Of a stretch of DNA of 64,000 bases, positions 23,098 through 38,000 are shown piece by piece. Each line of letters starts with the position of its first letter. The first letter of the stretch is position 1. The position numbers and the translations under genes are program-made. The stretch comes from Microvelia longipes (lineage: Eukaryota > Arthropoda > Insecta > Hemiptera > Veliidae): NCBI GenBank assembly GCA_018340805.1, contig JACMZG010001914.1, forward strand, positions 5,013,369 through 5,077,368, given 5' to 3'. Below the pieces are notes generated by a model that was not told the DNA's origin, did not search any database, and was given only the letters and a program-made list of their open reading frames with translations.

Positions 23098-26000
23098 TGA
23101 TGCCAGGGGGGATTCCATCAGAGATAACCCCTGCGGGAACCAACTCGGGTGGTAGTAGCGACCGTTACGCTCAAAGTTTATTCTAAAGCTGGCGATAATT
23201 TATCTAAACAATAATCTTCTATAAACTGAGAGCGTAGACCTCCGTGGGTGTCAAAGGTCAGTGTAAAGACTAACTAACGCCTTAACGACCTCGGTCACGG
23301 AGGCGGCTGTCACATATAAATATGTGACATAAATATATGTTGTCACACTCAGATAGACAACTATGTGAGTAACCACTTGGGAGGTCCTAAAAACATCTGA
23401 AACAAATAATTTGGGTGAAATCCCAGTTTGAATTTTTTTGGCCAACACAATACTTTTCCAATATATTTGAAGTATAAATGAGAAAAAGTAAAAAAAAATT
23501 CAAGTGTCAACTATTTAAGTTGTTCAAAAACAAGAGTGAAATAGTAAGGAAGGACTCACTTAGTCTGAAGCTCATCGTTGTGATGTAAAAGACTAGACAT
23601 TTCCGATCTGATTTGTTTCTCAGACGACAGTAAACTGTTTATTTGAGATCTGAGCTCCTGCTCTCCTTGTCTACAGCTACTTAAATCGCTTCTAAGCCTT
23701 TTTATATCTGTCTCTAATCTATAATTAAACAAGAAACATATTCAAAACTTGTTGAATCCATGTTGGCACATAGATTCAAAATCTATTTAAAAACATTTCA
23801 ATCTCTTCAATTTACCATGTAAACCTGGATTGAAATAATATTATTAGTATTTTCCACCATTGTATTACATTAGACACTTAATAACAACTCCTTAATTCTG
23901 TAAATGATTATATTTTGCCTGACCCCAGGCATACTCATGCCTAAAACCTCTTGCTCAAAACTCTAAACTATAACTTAATTTTAATCATATCACATTTCGC
24001 TTGAAACACACAAATAGATTTCAGCAACTCAGTATCATAATTTGCAGTTATCATTAATAAAACTAGGTGAACACTTGTTCATGACAGCATTATTTGCAGA
24101 CGCTCGTTAGCCGAATTTGCTATCATTAAACGGAGGCTTTATGTAGTAGGCTTCGGCCATTTGAAAAATGAATGTACACAGAAATACATTGTGTCAAACC
24201 GGTTACTAGGGTTAGGAAAAATATACCTAACCCTAAATAAATCTAGGTTGAAGTAAATATTAGGAGCATCAATAGTAGCTTTTATTAAATACACATAAAA
24301 CACTCCTCATCTTAAATAAACCTGGCTTTAAGTAAAAATTAGGAGCCTCAATAATACTTTACATTAAATACAACTAAAACATCCCTTATCTTAAATGAAC
24401 TTGGGTTTAACTAAACATTAGGAGCATCAATAGTAGCTTATATTAAATAAAAATAAACATCCCATATTCTAAATGAGCCTGGGTTTAAGAAATAAATTAG
24501 GGCCAGTTTAAAAACAAATCTGGAATCAAGGTTAGGAACTTTAAATACATTTTTATAAAATGCTAAAAAAAGTAGACCTTTAAGTAAACTTTTTACAGAC
24601 AATGTTAAAAAACAATCATAAAATATGTACCTGAAAAATCAATGGGAAATCTGTTTCTATTGATCGTCAATAATTTTGTTGATTCTTAGAACTATGATGA
24701 GAAAGTGATGAGAAATGCAGAATCAGCATCTAATGATTTCTTTGTTTGTTTTTGACAACCATCAATGAGAAAAATATTTTTTCACATAAATAGTCGGTTT
24801 AAAAACAGACCTAATTAAGGCCTTATACTAAAGGATTGATATTCCATTTTTTAATGAGATTTAAAATGTTTCCAATGAGGAGTTTTAGAATATTGTTTTT
24901 AAACCTACATCGTAAAATATTTCAATGAATTTTTCTTTTTGTGATTGTTTAACTTAAGTGTATTCAACACTTCCAATAAAAAATTGTGTACGGGGTACCT
25001 CAGAACTTTTCCTCATCACATCGGATTCAACACGCTTATCCTCCCTGCTTCAGACTCGCTTCCCTCGTCCTCAGATAGTGAATACATCTGTTTCGTTCTC
25101 AGTGGTCACCCATAAAGCACTCACACGCTCAATGCTACTTAACTTTTATGATCCAACGAAAATTATGGATATCCTTGTCGTATTAATACGAAACTTGTTG
25201 TACTTTTTTATTACATAAGAGTATATGTACTAAATTTGTACTTGTACTAAATTTAGTACTTGTACTAAATTTTTACTCAATTATATCATTTTCTGATATT
25301 TTAAAAAACATACACAAATCATCTAATAAAATTTGAACAAATGACGAATGATAATGAAATGAAACTTGGCACATATGTTGGTCTTAAACATGGCTACATG
25401 CTTGTCTAATCTGAAATTGATTGCAACAATTTTTTCAGGTTTAATGATTTTTTGAAATTTCTGAGAAGTCATTATTGCGAGTTAATGACGTCATAAAAAA
25501 ATATTTTCTAAACAGCACAACTACAGCGATGGACTGATTTTGTACAAAGTTTCGACTCTCTAGCATAAATACACTCGGAGCTAGAATAAACTATAATAAA
25601 GAGGACACTACTGATAACACGAAAGGCGGTTCACTGGTGCAACTAAGTAATATGCTGCCACCTTACAATATACAAATTTCTAAAAAAAAGTGGCAATACT
25701 TCCGGTTGCTGAATTATTAGTTTCTATTATTAATTAATGATTGATTATACATAAAATACTAATATAAAATATTGGTGCATTACAAATTTAAAAGCATTTT
25801 AAATGTAGTTTAACGTATTTATTAAACTTATATATAAAAGTAGTCCTCGTCAACTAAATGTAGATTCTTGTATTCACCACCCCTTTTGCCATCTAAGACC
25901 AGTTTTATAATACTCGCAGGTGTTTATGTTATTATATTTGTTCTTTACGATCTTTCTTGATTAATAGATATTTATGACACATATTTAAAATAATGTTTTG

Positions 26001-29000
26001 TTGTCAGGTTGGCAGCGTTAACTTAAGTGCACCAGTCAACCGCTTTCGTGTTATCAGTGGATTACATTGTGTTTTACAGTCCTGTGATCCTTCTATATAT
26101 AGTATTATCTAAGACTAGAGCTACGATGACAAGGAGACACACATACAGACAGACAACTTTGTGAAAACTACTCAGGAAGTCTTAAAAACACCTGAAACGG
26201 ATAATTCCGGTGACATCCTGGTTTCGGATTTTTTGTGCAAACACAATACTTCTCCTATACACCTACGTTATAAATGAGGAAAAGTAAAAATGGCTTTGTT
26301 ATCCATCGGCACAATTCATTTATTTTGCGGTTGAGCAACACTGCATTAAAACCAACTTTATTAAAGCATACTTACTTAAGACAGTATTCATCTTTATAGA
26401 GAGGAGGCTGCTGCGTCTCATCTGGTAGTATCTGGGTCTTACAATCAGACTGCCTCTGATTTTGTTTTGATTTCCTATAACTATCTCTCTTATCACTGGC
26501 GTTTATCGAACCAGTCGTAACATTATTATTATTTGTATTTTTGTTATTACGACGACTTCGCTCTTTCTCTATCGCTTCATCGTCCCCTTCTATCGTGGAC
26601 TGAGATCTGAAAATAAATATGGCTTCGTTTTAATTTATATAAACATACATATGAATGGATAAGATTACTTATAAAGAAAAAATGATATCTTGTATTCATT
26701 TCTAGAACCCAAAACTCTAATAAAAGTCTTCCACAATTATTCTTTCACAGAAGTTTAGAATGGGACACCCGAAGTAAATAAGAAGTTCACTTAACAGAAA
26801 GTCGATAAAAAGTCGTATAGACTACAATACGCTTCTGTTCTTACACCGTATAGTTCAGTCAATTGATGACCTCATACCAAAACCAACCAAAACATTGCGT
26901 CTTTAGAAGTGAAGGTTTAACTCTGATGATAAGAAAGTTAAAAACAAAATTTAATACAATTGTATTTCTTTTGCCATAATAACAAAAGGTTTCTTCGGCA
27001 TATGAACTGGAGTACACTACTCTATATCTGCACTATTCTCCTTAGCTCTTAATTTTTTTATTTTTGCGTAATCTAGGGTAGAGTAAACTCAGGATGAGAT
27101 GGGCACACGAACAGAAAAAAAAATTAAGTTTTATGTTAACTTAAGTTTTTCATTATATATATTAATTTAATTTATTTTTCCTTCAAATTTAAATAAAATT
27201 TCTTTAATTATATTTTAATAATACCTTTACTACAGCTTCCTTTTTTTGTTTTTAGGGCTTTTATTTTTGACTTAAAATGTCGATGGAGGTGAAATATATA
27301 GCTATAGATTAGTTTTAGTAACAAAAAAATGGGTAAACCTGGGGCGCTCATGGCTGTATAAATGTAACTTAAAATTTTAGGAAATTTTAAATTTTATTCA
27401 TGTTCTATTATGCAAATATAGGCTGATTTTTAATTATAATTTACAACCTTAATTTTATTGTAAGTTTAATCATATTATTTTATACATTAATTATCATCTG
27501 TGAAATTAGTATTTACCTTCTTTTAAAACTTATTTCATAATTCTTCATCTTTGTAAGTTTTAGACATGAATATGCCCCGATGACTAGGGGGCGAAATATA
27601 GTATAATAATTGGAGTAAGGAGTGTTTTTATATATTCCCTGCAGTGTCGTTTAAATAAATTAAAAATATTTGAAAGTTATTGGGTGAAAAACAGAATTAT
27701 ATAATTAAAATCAAAGTTGGTTAAGAAGGTTATACGTTAAATATAATGGCTTATAAGTAGACAAGATCCTACTTAATTTGTTCTAGAGTATCTCATTTCC
27801 TTCATATGGTTAATACAGTGTATTTAATTAGTGTAATTAACCCGTAAGCGCCCAGAATACATTTATTTTCTTTATTCTATTTATACTTTTATTTACTACA
27901 GGGCTATTTTGAAAGGTTTTTAGTTTAAACATTTTTAAAAGGCCTATATTTTCATATTAGAACATGAATAAAATTTAAAATTTCCTAAAATTTAAAGTTA
28001 CATTTATGTAGCCATGGGCGCCCCAGGTTTACTACTTTTTTTGGTCACTAAAACTAATTGTATAGCTATATATTTCACCTGACATTGTAGGCATCTTCAG
28101 GTTTGTATTACAGGTTTTTATTACTGTTCAGTTTTCACTACTTCAAATAACAAATTTTATTTCTTATTTGACTGTGTTAATTAGTTTTAATTAACTGTGA
28201 TATTAGTTCTAAATTTTAGTTTGTTTGTGTAATTATCTAGTCAACTATGATTTTGTAAAAAAAATTTGCCTGTGATGCCTACAATGTTAGGTGAAATATA
28301 TAGCTAAATAATTAGTTTTTGTTGTTATTATAGAACTTTAAGCTGTTGTGTTTAAATTTCCTATCAAGATAAGAAACAGAAGTCATATTTCATTTAAACA
28401 TTAATATTTGCAAAAATTTGATCAAAAGTTTAATTTTTTTTGGAAAAGGTTGTGAACAAGTTTATGATTAGATGACTGTGTTTGGGTTTTTTTGGTTGTT
28501 TGGGTGAAATATTGTTCCAGTTTACTGGACATATATAGTTCCAGTTTCTGGTGAAACATTTATTTCATTCTTTTACTTCATGTAATTTGTATAAATTTTA
28601 ATTTCTATGACTTGGAGCTTAAATTTTAAGACTTTAGATCTTAAATTAAGTTAAAATATGTAAAAATTTAATCTTTTTGAAAAGTATAAAACTACATTTT
28701 TTCTATAAAATCTATTCATAGAATTTTGCTAAATATTCCTTAAAGTGACATATAATCCCATTAGAAGTGTTACAGCACAAACTATGCTACACAATATGTA
28801 TTTTTACACAAAAATAGTAAGGTTAAATGCATTTATTCATCACAGTGTTACATATATGTAACAATAAAATGGTAAACCTGGGGCGCCCATGGCTTTAATA
28901 TGTATTCAACTTAAGCTGCCCCTAAAATTCACCGATGTCATTATAAAGCAACCTTTTTAGCGTATTTCAATTCTGTACCATGTTATAAGTCTATTATTTA

Positions 29001-32000
29001 ATTTATAACTAAAGATTGTAGAATATAATTACATCGCAGGACTTTCAATGATAGAAGGTCCATCTTTGAGAAGATGGACAGAAAAGGCAGTAGAAAGATG
29101 ATGCTAATAACTTAAGACTGTTTGATAAAAAATGATGAAAATAATTGTAACTCACAAAAAGAAAGCTAAAACTAATAATTAATTAAGAAAAACCAATAAT
29201 ATCCCCAACAGCCTCAATGTTATGATTTATTGAAAATTGCCTTGTAATCGTTAAGTATAGGTAGGCATGGGCAATATATCAAGGCGCCGACAGAGCCTGA
29301 ATGAGGCTCATCTGGACACCAAGGTGCCCCGATGAGTTAGAAGTAACGAAACAGAGTGGGACATGACATTATGACGAGCCATCAATAATGACGAATGTCA
29401 AATGATGGAGCACCTCCCAGATGTAGCATTGTTTTTTGCTTACTACATTTCCTTGGTGCTCTCGCACAATATTGTGTCAACTATTCATGTTTTGCAAACT
29501 CGGTAGTATCAAAATGATATATGTTTTGCTTGCCATGCATGATGGCGGTAAGAGAGCACCGCTCGTCTCTGTTAAGTACTCACATTATATTCTTCGGAAT
29601 TAATTGAAGGTCAGAGTGATTCAGGCTCTGTCGGCGCCCTGATGATTAGACGTAACGAACAGAGTGGGACATGACATTATGTCGAGCCATCAGTGATGAC
29701 GAATGTCGAATGATGGAACAGTTGCCAAATGCAGCATTGCATTTTGCTTGTTACATTTCCTAGGTGTCTCTTGCACAATTATATTGTGTCAACTTCATGT
29801 TCTTCTTCATTCAAGTTCAAATTCATTCATGTTCTATAAAACTCGGTATCAAATGATATAGAAAAAAGAATTGGTAATTTGGTTTTCTTGTCCTGTGCGG
29901 AGAATAATTTTTCTATGACGTCATAAACGTTATTAATGAATCAGCAAAAGTTCTAAAATAAAGAAAAAAACGTTTCCTTTGAATTGAAATTAGGCACGCA
30001 TGTGTTCCTATATTAGACTAAACATGTGCCTAGTTTTATTTCATTATCAGCAATATGTTTTGCAAAACTCAGTAGTATCTAATGCAGTTTTGCCGGTAGG
30101 CATGGGCCCTGACCGGTAAATACCATCTATGGATCGCATGTCGTAATTGCTTACTGATAATAGTAAACAGTAGATACTCACTTGATATTTGTAAATTCTA
30201 AGTCTGAGTGTGAATGAGGTGCATTAGACAAGGTTTCACTCTTGTCACCCTTGTCTAATGATTTTCTATGTGAGGAAGACTTGCTGACCACTCCATTGTG
30301 GTTGACACCATTGCTTTGTACTTCACCTAAGCACAACAAGAGTCTTTGTAACATGTATGATGCAGTACATGTAGACACTGGGGGATGCGTCTTTAGCAAC
30401 ATGTAGGGGGGGATGTATAACATGTATGACAATGGGGGATGCGTCTTTAGCAACATGTATGACACGGGGGGGGGGGATGCGTCTTTATACAGTATGACAC
30501 TGGGGATGCGTCTTTAGTACATGTATGGACACGGGGATGCGTCTTTAGCACATGTATGACACGGGGGGATGCGTCTTGTACATGTATACATGCTTTTAGA
30601 CACTGGGGGGATGCGTCTTATAACATGTATGCACTGGGGGGGGATGCGTCTTTAGTAACATGTATGACACGGGGGGGATGCGTCTTTTAATAACATGTAT
30701 GACACTGGGGGGATGCGTCTTTATAACATGTAACACTGGGGGATGCGTCTTTGTATATGACACTGGGGGGATGCGTCTTTAGTAACATGTTATGACACAC
30801 TCGGGGGGGGGGATGCGTCTTTAGTACATGTATGACACTGGGGGGATGCGTCATGTCTTTAGCATGTAACACTGGGGGGATGTCTTTATATGGGGGGCGT
30901 CTTTAGCAACATGCATGGGGGATGCGTTTAGTACATGTATGACACTGGGGGATGCGTCTTTTGTAACATGTATGACACGGGGGGATGCGTCTTTAGTAAC
31001 ATGTATGAACTGGGGGGGATGCGTCTTTAGTAACATGTATGACACTGGGGGGGATGCGTCTTTAGTAACATGTATGACCACATGGGGGGATGGTCTTTAG
31101 GGCTGCGTCTTTAGCAACACTGTCTTTAGTGACACTGGGGGAGCGTGTAACAGACACTGGGGGGATGCGTCTTTAGCAACATGTATGACACTGGGGGGGA
31201 TGCGTCTTTAGCAACATGTATGACACTGGGGGGAATGCAAATGTATTTGCGGTCTTTAGTAAATGTAATAATAATAGATTATATATTTTATTTAAACAGA
31301 TACACATATTTACATGTTTTGCTCTTGTCAAAAGTTATCAAACAAAGAGAAAAAAAAAACATTTTTTTTAACAAGATAAAAATTAAATAACAATATTTTT
31401 ACTTAAAAATTCATTAACTGAGTAAAATATATTCTCACTTAAGTAAAGCTTTTAAATTATTTTTAAACTTCTTTACTAGGGTGCTATCGTTTCTTCTTTA
31501 AGCTTATTTAATATTTTAATTCCAATATATTGTCGAGAAGTGCTGGAGAGTTTTAGGCGATGACATGGTAAGTTAATCTTATAAATACTTCTGGTAGAAT
31601 AACTATGATTTTTCTTGGCTAGCTCATTATACTCACTATGAACTTCAACTGCCGCTGCTAGTATAAATATAGCAGGTAAAGTAAGTACTTTAAGTCTCTT
31701 AAATAAAGGAATGCAGCTTTCATCCCACTTGGCCTTACAAATTGCTCTAATGGCTTTTTTCTGCACCAGCAGAACTTGATGAGCATGCGGAAAGTTTCCC
31801 CAGGCCGTAACGCAGTAAGTAAGTAGAGAGTGAAAGTGTGCGTAGTAAACTTTAAGTACTGTACTCGTATCAAGATGTGAGCTCAATTTCTCAATAGATA
31901 AACTGAAGACAACCTCTTAACTAGGCTTCACTGAGGTTTCCATGACAGAGACTGGTCAATAAGGACTCCTAAAATGTTAAGAGTACGGCAGTGTGAGATG

Positions 32001-35000
32001 TTCTCTTTAAGGTAAGTAGCAGTTTTTTTTTTGTTTTCATTTAATTGTAGCATGTTGCAATTGAACCAATCCTTAACTCTTAAAACAGCTTTCCTCATGC
32101 TTTCTCTTAAGGCATTTGTATCTTGACCAGAAATAAATAAATTGGTGTCGTCTGCATATTTGCAGCATTTAGCTTCGATTTCAGGGATATCATTTATATA
32201 CAAAATGAATAAAAGAGGCCCAAGGACAGAACCTGAGGAACCCCATGCTTAACCTCTCTGAAATCAGAATCTTGGCCTTTGAACCTAGTGCACTGCTTTC
32301 TTCCTTCCAGGTAAGTAATAAACAGATCAAGTACAACTCCTCTTACTCCATAGTACTGTAGTTTCTTTATAAGAATATTATGAAGAACACAGTCGAAAGC
32401 TTTACTGAGATCACAGGCTTACATGTATGACACTGGGGGGGATGCGTCTTTAGCAACATGTATGACACTGGGGGGGAGGGGGATCAATTGTATTCTTCTC
32501 TGTTGAAGCCCAATTTAGTAAGGTTTAAGTCCTAAAGGTTAATTAAGAGTTTGTCTTTGCTTAAATTTTTGTCAACTCCGACTATAGAGATAATTTCTCC
32601 AGAAAGAACGGGCATAGACGTTATTAAACCGACTTCTTGAAATTTGGTATAAGACAGTATTGAATAATAATAAATAATATAATATGCAAGAGAGCCAATG
32701 AGGTTAGTCCTGAATGTTAACCACGCCCTCAATTTCAAATCAGGCCAACCTTATTGGTTCCTCAACACTATTTTCCCACGCTGTCAACTGATTTCAGCCG
32801 TATGTCCAACTATAGCTAATAAGAAATAGAATGTATGTTTTACTTTTGCTGAAATAAGTTTGGTGAAAAAATGAATAAGAACCCATTAACTGTTATTTTG
32901 GAACTTTCGCTGCTAATCTATTTAACGCATAGAGATATTATGCTGTCAATTGATTTTAGTCGTGTGCCGTATTATAGTGAGTCATGTAGATAACATTTTT
33001 GTGGTAAAAAATGAATGGTATCTTAATTATTGTAGATAATTTAACTTCAATGTCAATTGAAGCTTCAATTTATGCTACTCCAAAGGAACTGCTATACCTT
33101 CCATAATAATAAAGAAAAATTAAGGATTTGTACAAATGGACTGTGGTGAGAAAATACATACCTTTGGTTTTGTCTATAGATGTGCCGTTTTGTTGTGACT
33201 GAACAGCCTCTATAGGCAGTGCCTGTGAGAGCAGCGACATGTAGAAATTATTCTCTTTTCTAACATCTTTCTGTTTACGCTGCACAATACGTAACATACT
33301 TAATTACAAATATATCACAATATAATCGTATTGAAAGACATAAAAATAATAAAAAAAAGACAATAGCAAAAAAATTTGAGACAGGATTTTTTTAAAAGAA
33401 TCCATTATTAACAAACTAAAATATAAAAAAATGTACAAACAAAAAATACATATAGAACAATAATATGCTCTGAGATTGATAGGAATATTCTCCCCACAAA
33501 AGAGCCACTGAAGCTCTGCGCTGTGGGGAGGAGTGTTTAGACCACAAACATTATTGTCTATTAAAAGATAAAATTACAAACAATAACACAGGTGTAAAAG
33601 ATTATACATTTTTAGAATTTCAGTATTACAGTATTAATTTCATTATATGAAAGTACAGAGATAATAATATTTACCTTACTATTTCGTATTTAATTACAAA
33701 AACTTTTTATTTTAATTTAATAATTAAATTTAATTAATTAATGATCTCCCTGAATATGGAGCCATGAGTCCAAGATTTGCGGATGATACTACATATGCAG
33801 TTAGTGGGAAGAATCTTGATGGAATAGTTAATAAAATAGATGATATTATCAAGCTAGCAAATGACTGGTTTATAGTAAATAAGTTAACTTTAAATGAGTC
33901 AAAAACCAGATTTAACTCACACTCTTAAATATAATTAATAATAATATAAACATTTCACCCATTAAAATACTTGGAGTGTCTCTTGATAGTACACTTAACT
34001 GGAAAGCTCATGTTAATGAGTTAGGAAGTAAACTTTCATCTTTTTTATTTCTGCTGCGTAAACTTAGTTTAACTTTAGATATTGATACCATGAAGCTTGC
34101 TTACTATGCGCATTTTCATTTCACGTATGCTGTATTGTATTAAAGAATGGGGCAGCCCCTGTAGCCAACAGTATTTTTATTTTGCAAAAAAAAAAAGCTA
34201 TTCGTATCATGAATAATGCTAACATGACTCTAAGTGCAAACAATATTTTATTGAAAATAAAATTTTAACTTTTCATTCAGCCTATATTTTTTCATTGTTG
34301 TTGTTCGTTAAAGCGAAGTATGATGAGAGGGGAGTTCAATTATATTAAGAACCACAATTATGGCACTAGATATATGCTAACATCGATATTCCCACTTGTA
34401 GGCTCAACAATCACATCAGTCCCAAATTTTAATGGAATAAGGTGCTTTAATAAATTACCAGCTTTCAATAGTTGAACTTCCACCCAAAAAATTTCATTGT
34501 TACTCGATAAAGCCTACTATAATGATAACGATATTTAGCTGATAATTTAGTATTCCCACCTTAAATGTTTAGTGTTTTGTGCTATGTTATGCTTTTTTTG
34601 TTTTGTTTTTTTAATCAAGTTTTTATTCAAGTTATGCTGCCTATGTTTATGCAGTCTATTGAATAATTTATATCTATTTGCCTTTTAATTGTAAAATTTT
34701 GACATTTGAGAACTTTGTAATAGAGTAACTTCAAGTATGTAAATAAATAAAATAAATAAATAAATAATTTTAATAAATTATTTTATTTTAATAATTTTTA
34801 TAGATTTAGTAAATATATTTATTGATATAGAGTTTCTAACATTAAGAGGTAACTGAGAGTAGTTACTTGCAGCTACATTGAGCCAATGGTAGTATGTTTT
34901 CTCGGAATTAGGCATAAGTTTTGTTGAGCTGATCTAGTATTGCGACCATGCTCTGTAGGCGATAAATTATGTTCTCATACGTAAATTTTTTGTAAGCCTA

Positions 35001-38000
35001 TGAATTTATACTTATGATTCAAGCAGATTTAAAGAAATAATAATACATTTGTAAAAAAAAACAGTATTAGAGTCACCTCTATGGTTAAAGTCAATTGACA
35101 ATGAATTCAATAGTGTGAATGGTTTCAAAAATTTTCATAACATTTTTACTTTTCCTCAGTTTTACCCGAGGCGTATAGGAAAAATTTGAGACTTCACCTG
35201 TATTATCAGTTTCAGGTGATTTAAAAAAGCTCCTCAGTGGTTCTCTATATGTTCTCTCTCTATATGTTCTCTATATGGTTCTCTATATGTATGTGTGTGT
35301 GTGTGAGCATAAAGATATATACCAGAGAGGGCATAGCCTATCTAAATCCATTAAGAGGCCTGAAACATCCTTTTGGGGCTCCGTGTAACCTCATTGAAAC
35401 CTCCATCAAGAGTGAGTTAAGGTTATGATAAGTCAATTGTTTTTGGCTTCCAGCAAATTTTTTATATTTTTAACGTTCTTCTATATAAGTAAATGTAATT
35501 TTGCACTGATTATTTGTTTGTATTTATTAGCGAAAAGTGTTTTTTAAGTTTTAAAATTTAATCTATAGAGCCGCCTCTCTAGTAATAATATCTGTGTGTG
35601 TGTGTGTGTGTGTCTGTTATCATATCTCCAAGTGTATTAATGCCTGAATCATATAACTTAGGAGACATCCTGGTTTAGGATGTCTTCATTAATGATTGAT
35701 GGATCAATCATTAATGTTGAGCAGAATCAAGCAAGGTTATTACCTAGATGGGTGACCGCTGGAAATAAAACGGTGTTTTTATTCCCTAGATGTTTTTACT
35801 GCCTGAGAGCGAGGGAAGTGAGTCAGAAGATATTTCAATAATGAAATATCTCAGATCCTCACCACAAATAAGTGGTGAGGATCTGATATGGTACGGAAAA
35901 GTTCCAAAGTACCTCGTACCTGAGTTCCGAGGTACCCTGTACACTCAAACTCTGTACTGTACACCCTGTACTGTAGACTCGTACCTGATTTTTTTTTCAA
36001 TGTCAATATCAAAGTTAAGAGGTTCATAAATAGCTGGTAAACAAATAGTAGTAGTAGTAGTCCGTAGTAGGCCCCGTTGTTGGGCCCTTCTTGCCAGCCC
36101 CGAATTCTTAGCCTACACCACCTCTACTAAGAATATCTTGGAAAGGTTGATATATTGTAGGATATCTCTCCAACTAAGAGAAGAAAGCTCCTCTTCATAT
36201 AAGAGGGCAATGCCAAATATGCATGTACGAAGAGAAGTATGGGCCTGGCATTCTGCAAACAGGTGAAAGACTGTCTCCTCATAATGGCCACACATGGGGC
36301 AGTTAGCATCAGAGATTATGCCTAAAGTATTAAGATGTTTATTTAATCTGTAGTGACTGGTCAAGAACACTAACTACAGTCAATCGTTTAGTTTAAAAAT
36401 CTTGACAGGTCAGCTTAGACAATACTGATTCTTGAGGGAAAAAATCCCTGCAAGAAGGGAGCAGGAAAAAACTATGTAAACAAATCAGGTTATTTTACCC
36501 GTATTTTCTTGACGATGATTTTTTTAAATTTCTTTTGTGTAGATTTATTTTAAAATATAATTTTTAAGATTAATTTGAAAGTAGTTTTCAAAACGATGTA
36601 ATCAAAAGAAGAACCACAAACAAAGTGAACGATTGATTGCTAGGAAGAAGGTTGTTTCCCTACACTGGTTATTGTGGTAGGGATTTTTTTTCTCTTTTTA
36701 AGTGAGAGGTTGGCAGCGGCTTCTCTGATTGGCCAATCCCCAAAATACTTATGACCTTGGGGATTTTTAAACTAAACAATAGACTTTAGGTTCCTAAGGC
36801 AAGGTTGGCATAGGTCAATTAAGCAACAACTAAAAACTTTATCTTAAACTTTAAAGTTAATCCCAAACTAAGAGCGAACAAAGAACAACAAGGAGCTCAC
36901 CTGTCTAAATCTGTAGGTAACGTAGCTTTTGAAGCCAAACCCTAAAGTCACTACAGGATACCCTATGCTGTAAATACACAAACAAATTATTACCCTCATA
37001 AAACAATACCATCTTCAATCAAGGGGGAAAAATTAAATCATAATAGTCTAGGGGTTATAAGATTTATGAACTATTTGGTCATAGAATTTACAGGACCATA
37101 GAGTAGAGTAAAAAGGTTTTTAAAAGCATGGGAATCATGACCTTTCCAGCTTTGTTTATGTTGGGAAATTTAAAGAAGGCTAGAAAAAATTTAAAAACAA
37201 CATGTCAGATACATAGATACCCTACACAACATGGGCATAGTTTGTTAATAAGGAAACATTGAAGAAAAATTCATTTTTAATTTTGTGTCTAATTTAATTT
37301 TATCTTTATATGTTTTAATTTAATTTAATGTTAGCAATATTTTAATTAATTATAATAATGGTATATAATAAAAACTATGACTTGTTCAATGTATTTGTTA
37401 AAAAAAATATGTACTTGAATAAAATTTCTCTTATTCTTAAGAAAACCACAAGTCTGTTGATTCACTCTGGGGCTGAACAGTATGCTGACTCGGCAAACTT
37501 TTAAAATTTGATTTTTAAAAATTCTTTAAAAAAGTCTTAGTACTTGAGAAAACAAACATTTTTAGTCTTGGTAATTTATACTTACATTGATTCATTTTAA
37601 AGACACAGCCCGTCAAAATACCATCGTACATTCTTTTTCTATCTTAACTATTTCTCACTTTCAAGTTTATAAGGAAATTGGAGGCAATGATGAACAAGCA
37701 GACATACTTGCAAAAAAGGGTTCTGAGACTAGTACTGTGGGCCATAAACTCATAGTAGCCATACCCAAAACTCTAGACAAATATTGGCTCTTAACCAATC
37801 GCCTATAATATTAAGGGAAATCCTCAGGCATGAGGCACAGCAAACTCATGAGGCTCCAGCAAACTCATGCATGAGCACAGCAAACTCATGCATGAGCACA
37901 GCAAACTCATGCATGAGGCACAGTAAACTCATGAGGCTCAGCAAACTCATGCATGAGGCACAGCAAACTCATGCATGAGGCTCAGCAAACTCATTCATGA

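Noticed and set aside
30687..31390. Small ORFs on both strands rich in THPP or GGDASL
   Set aside because: Periodic translations of the G-rich minisatellite. Only 30182-30326 beside it is a real exon.
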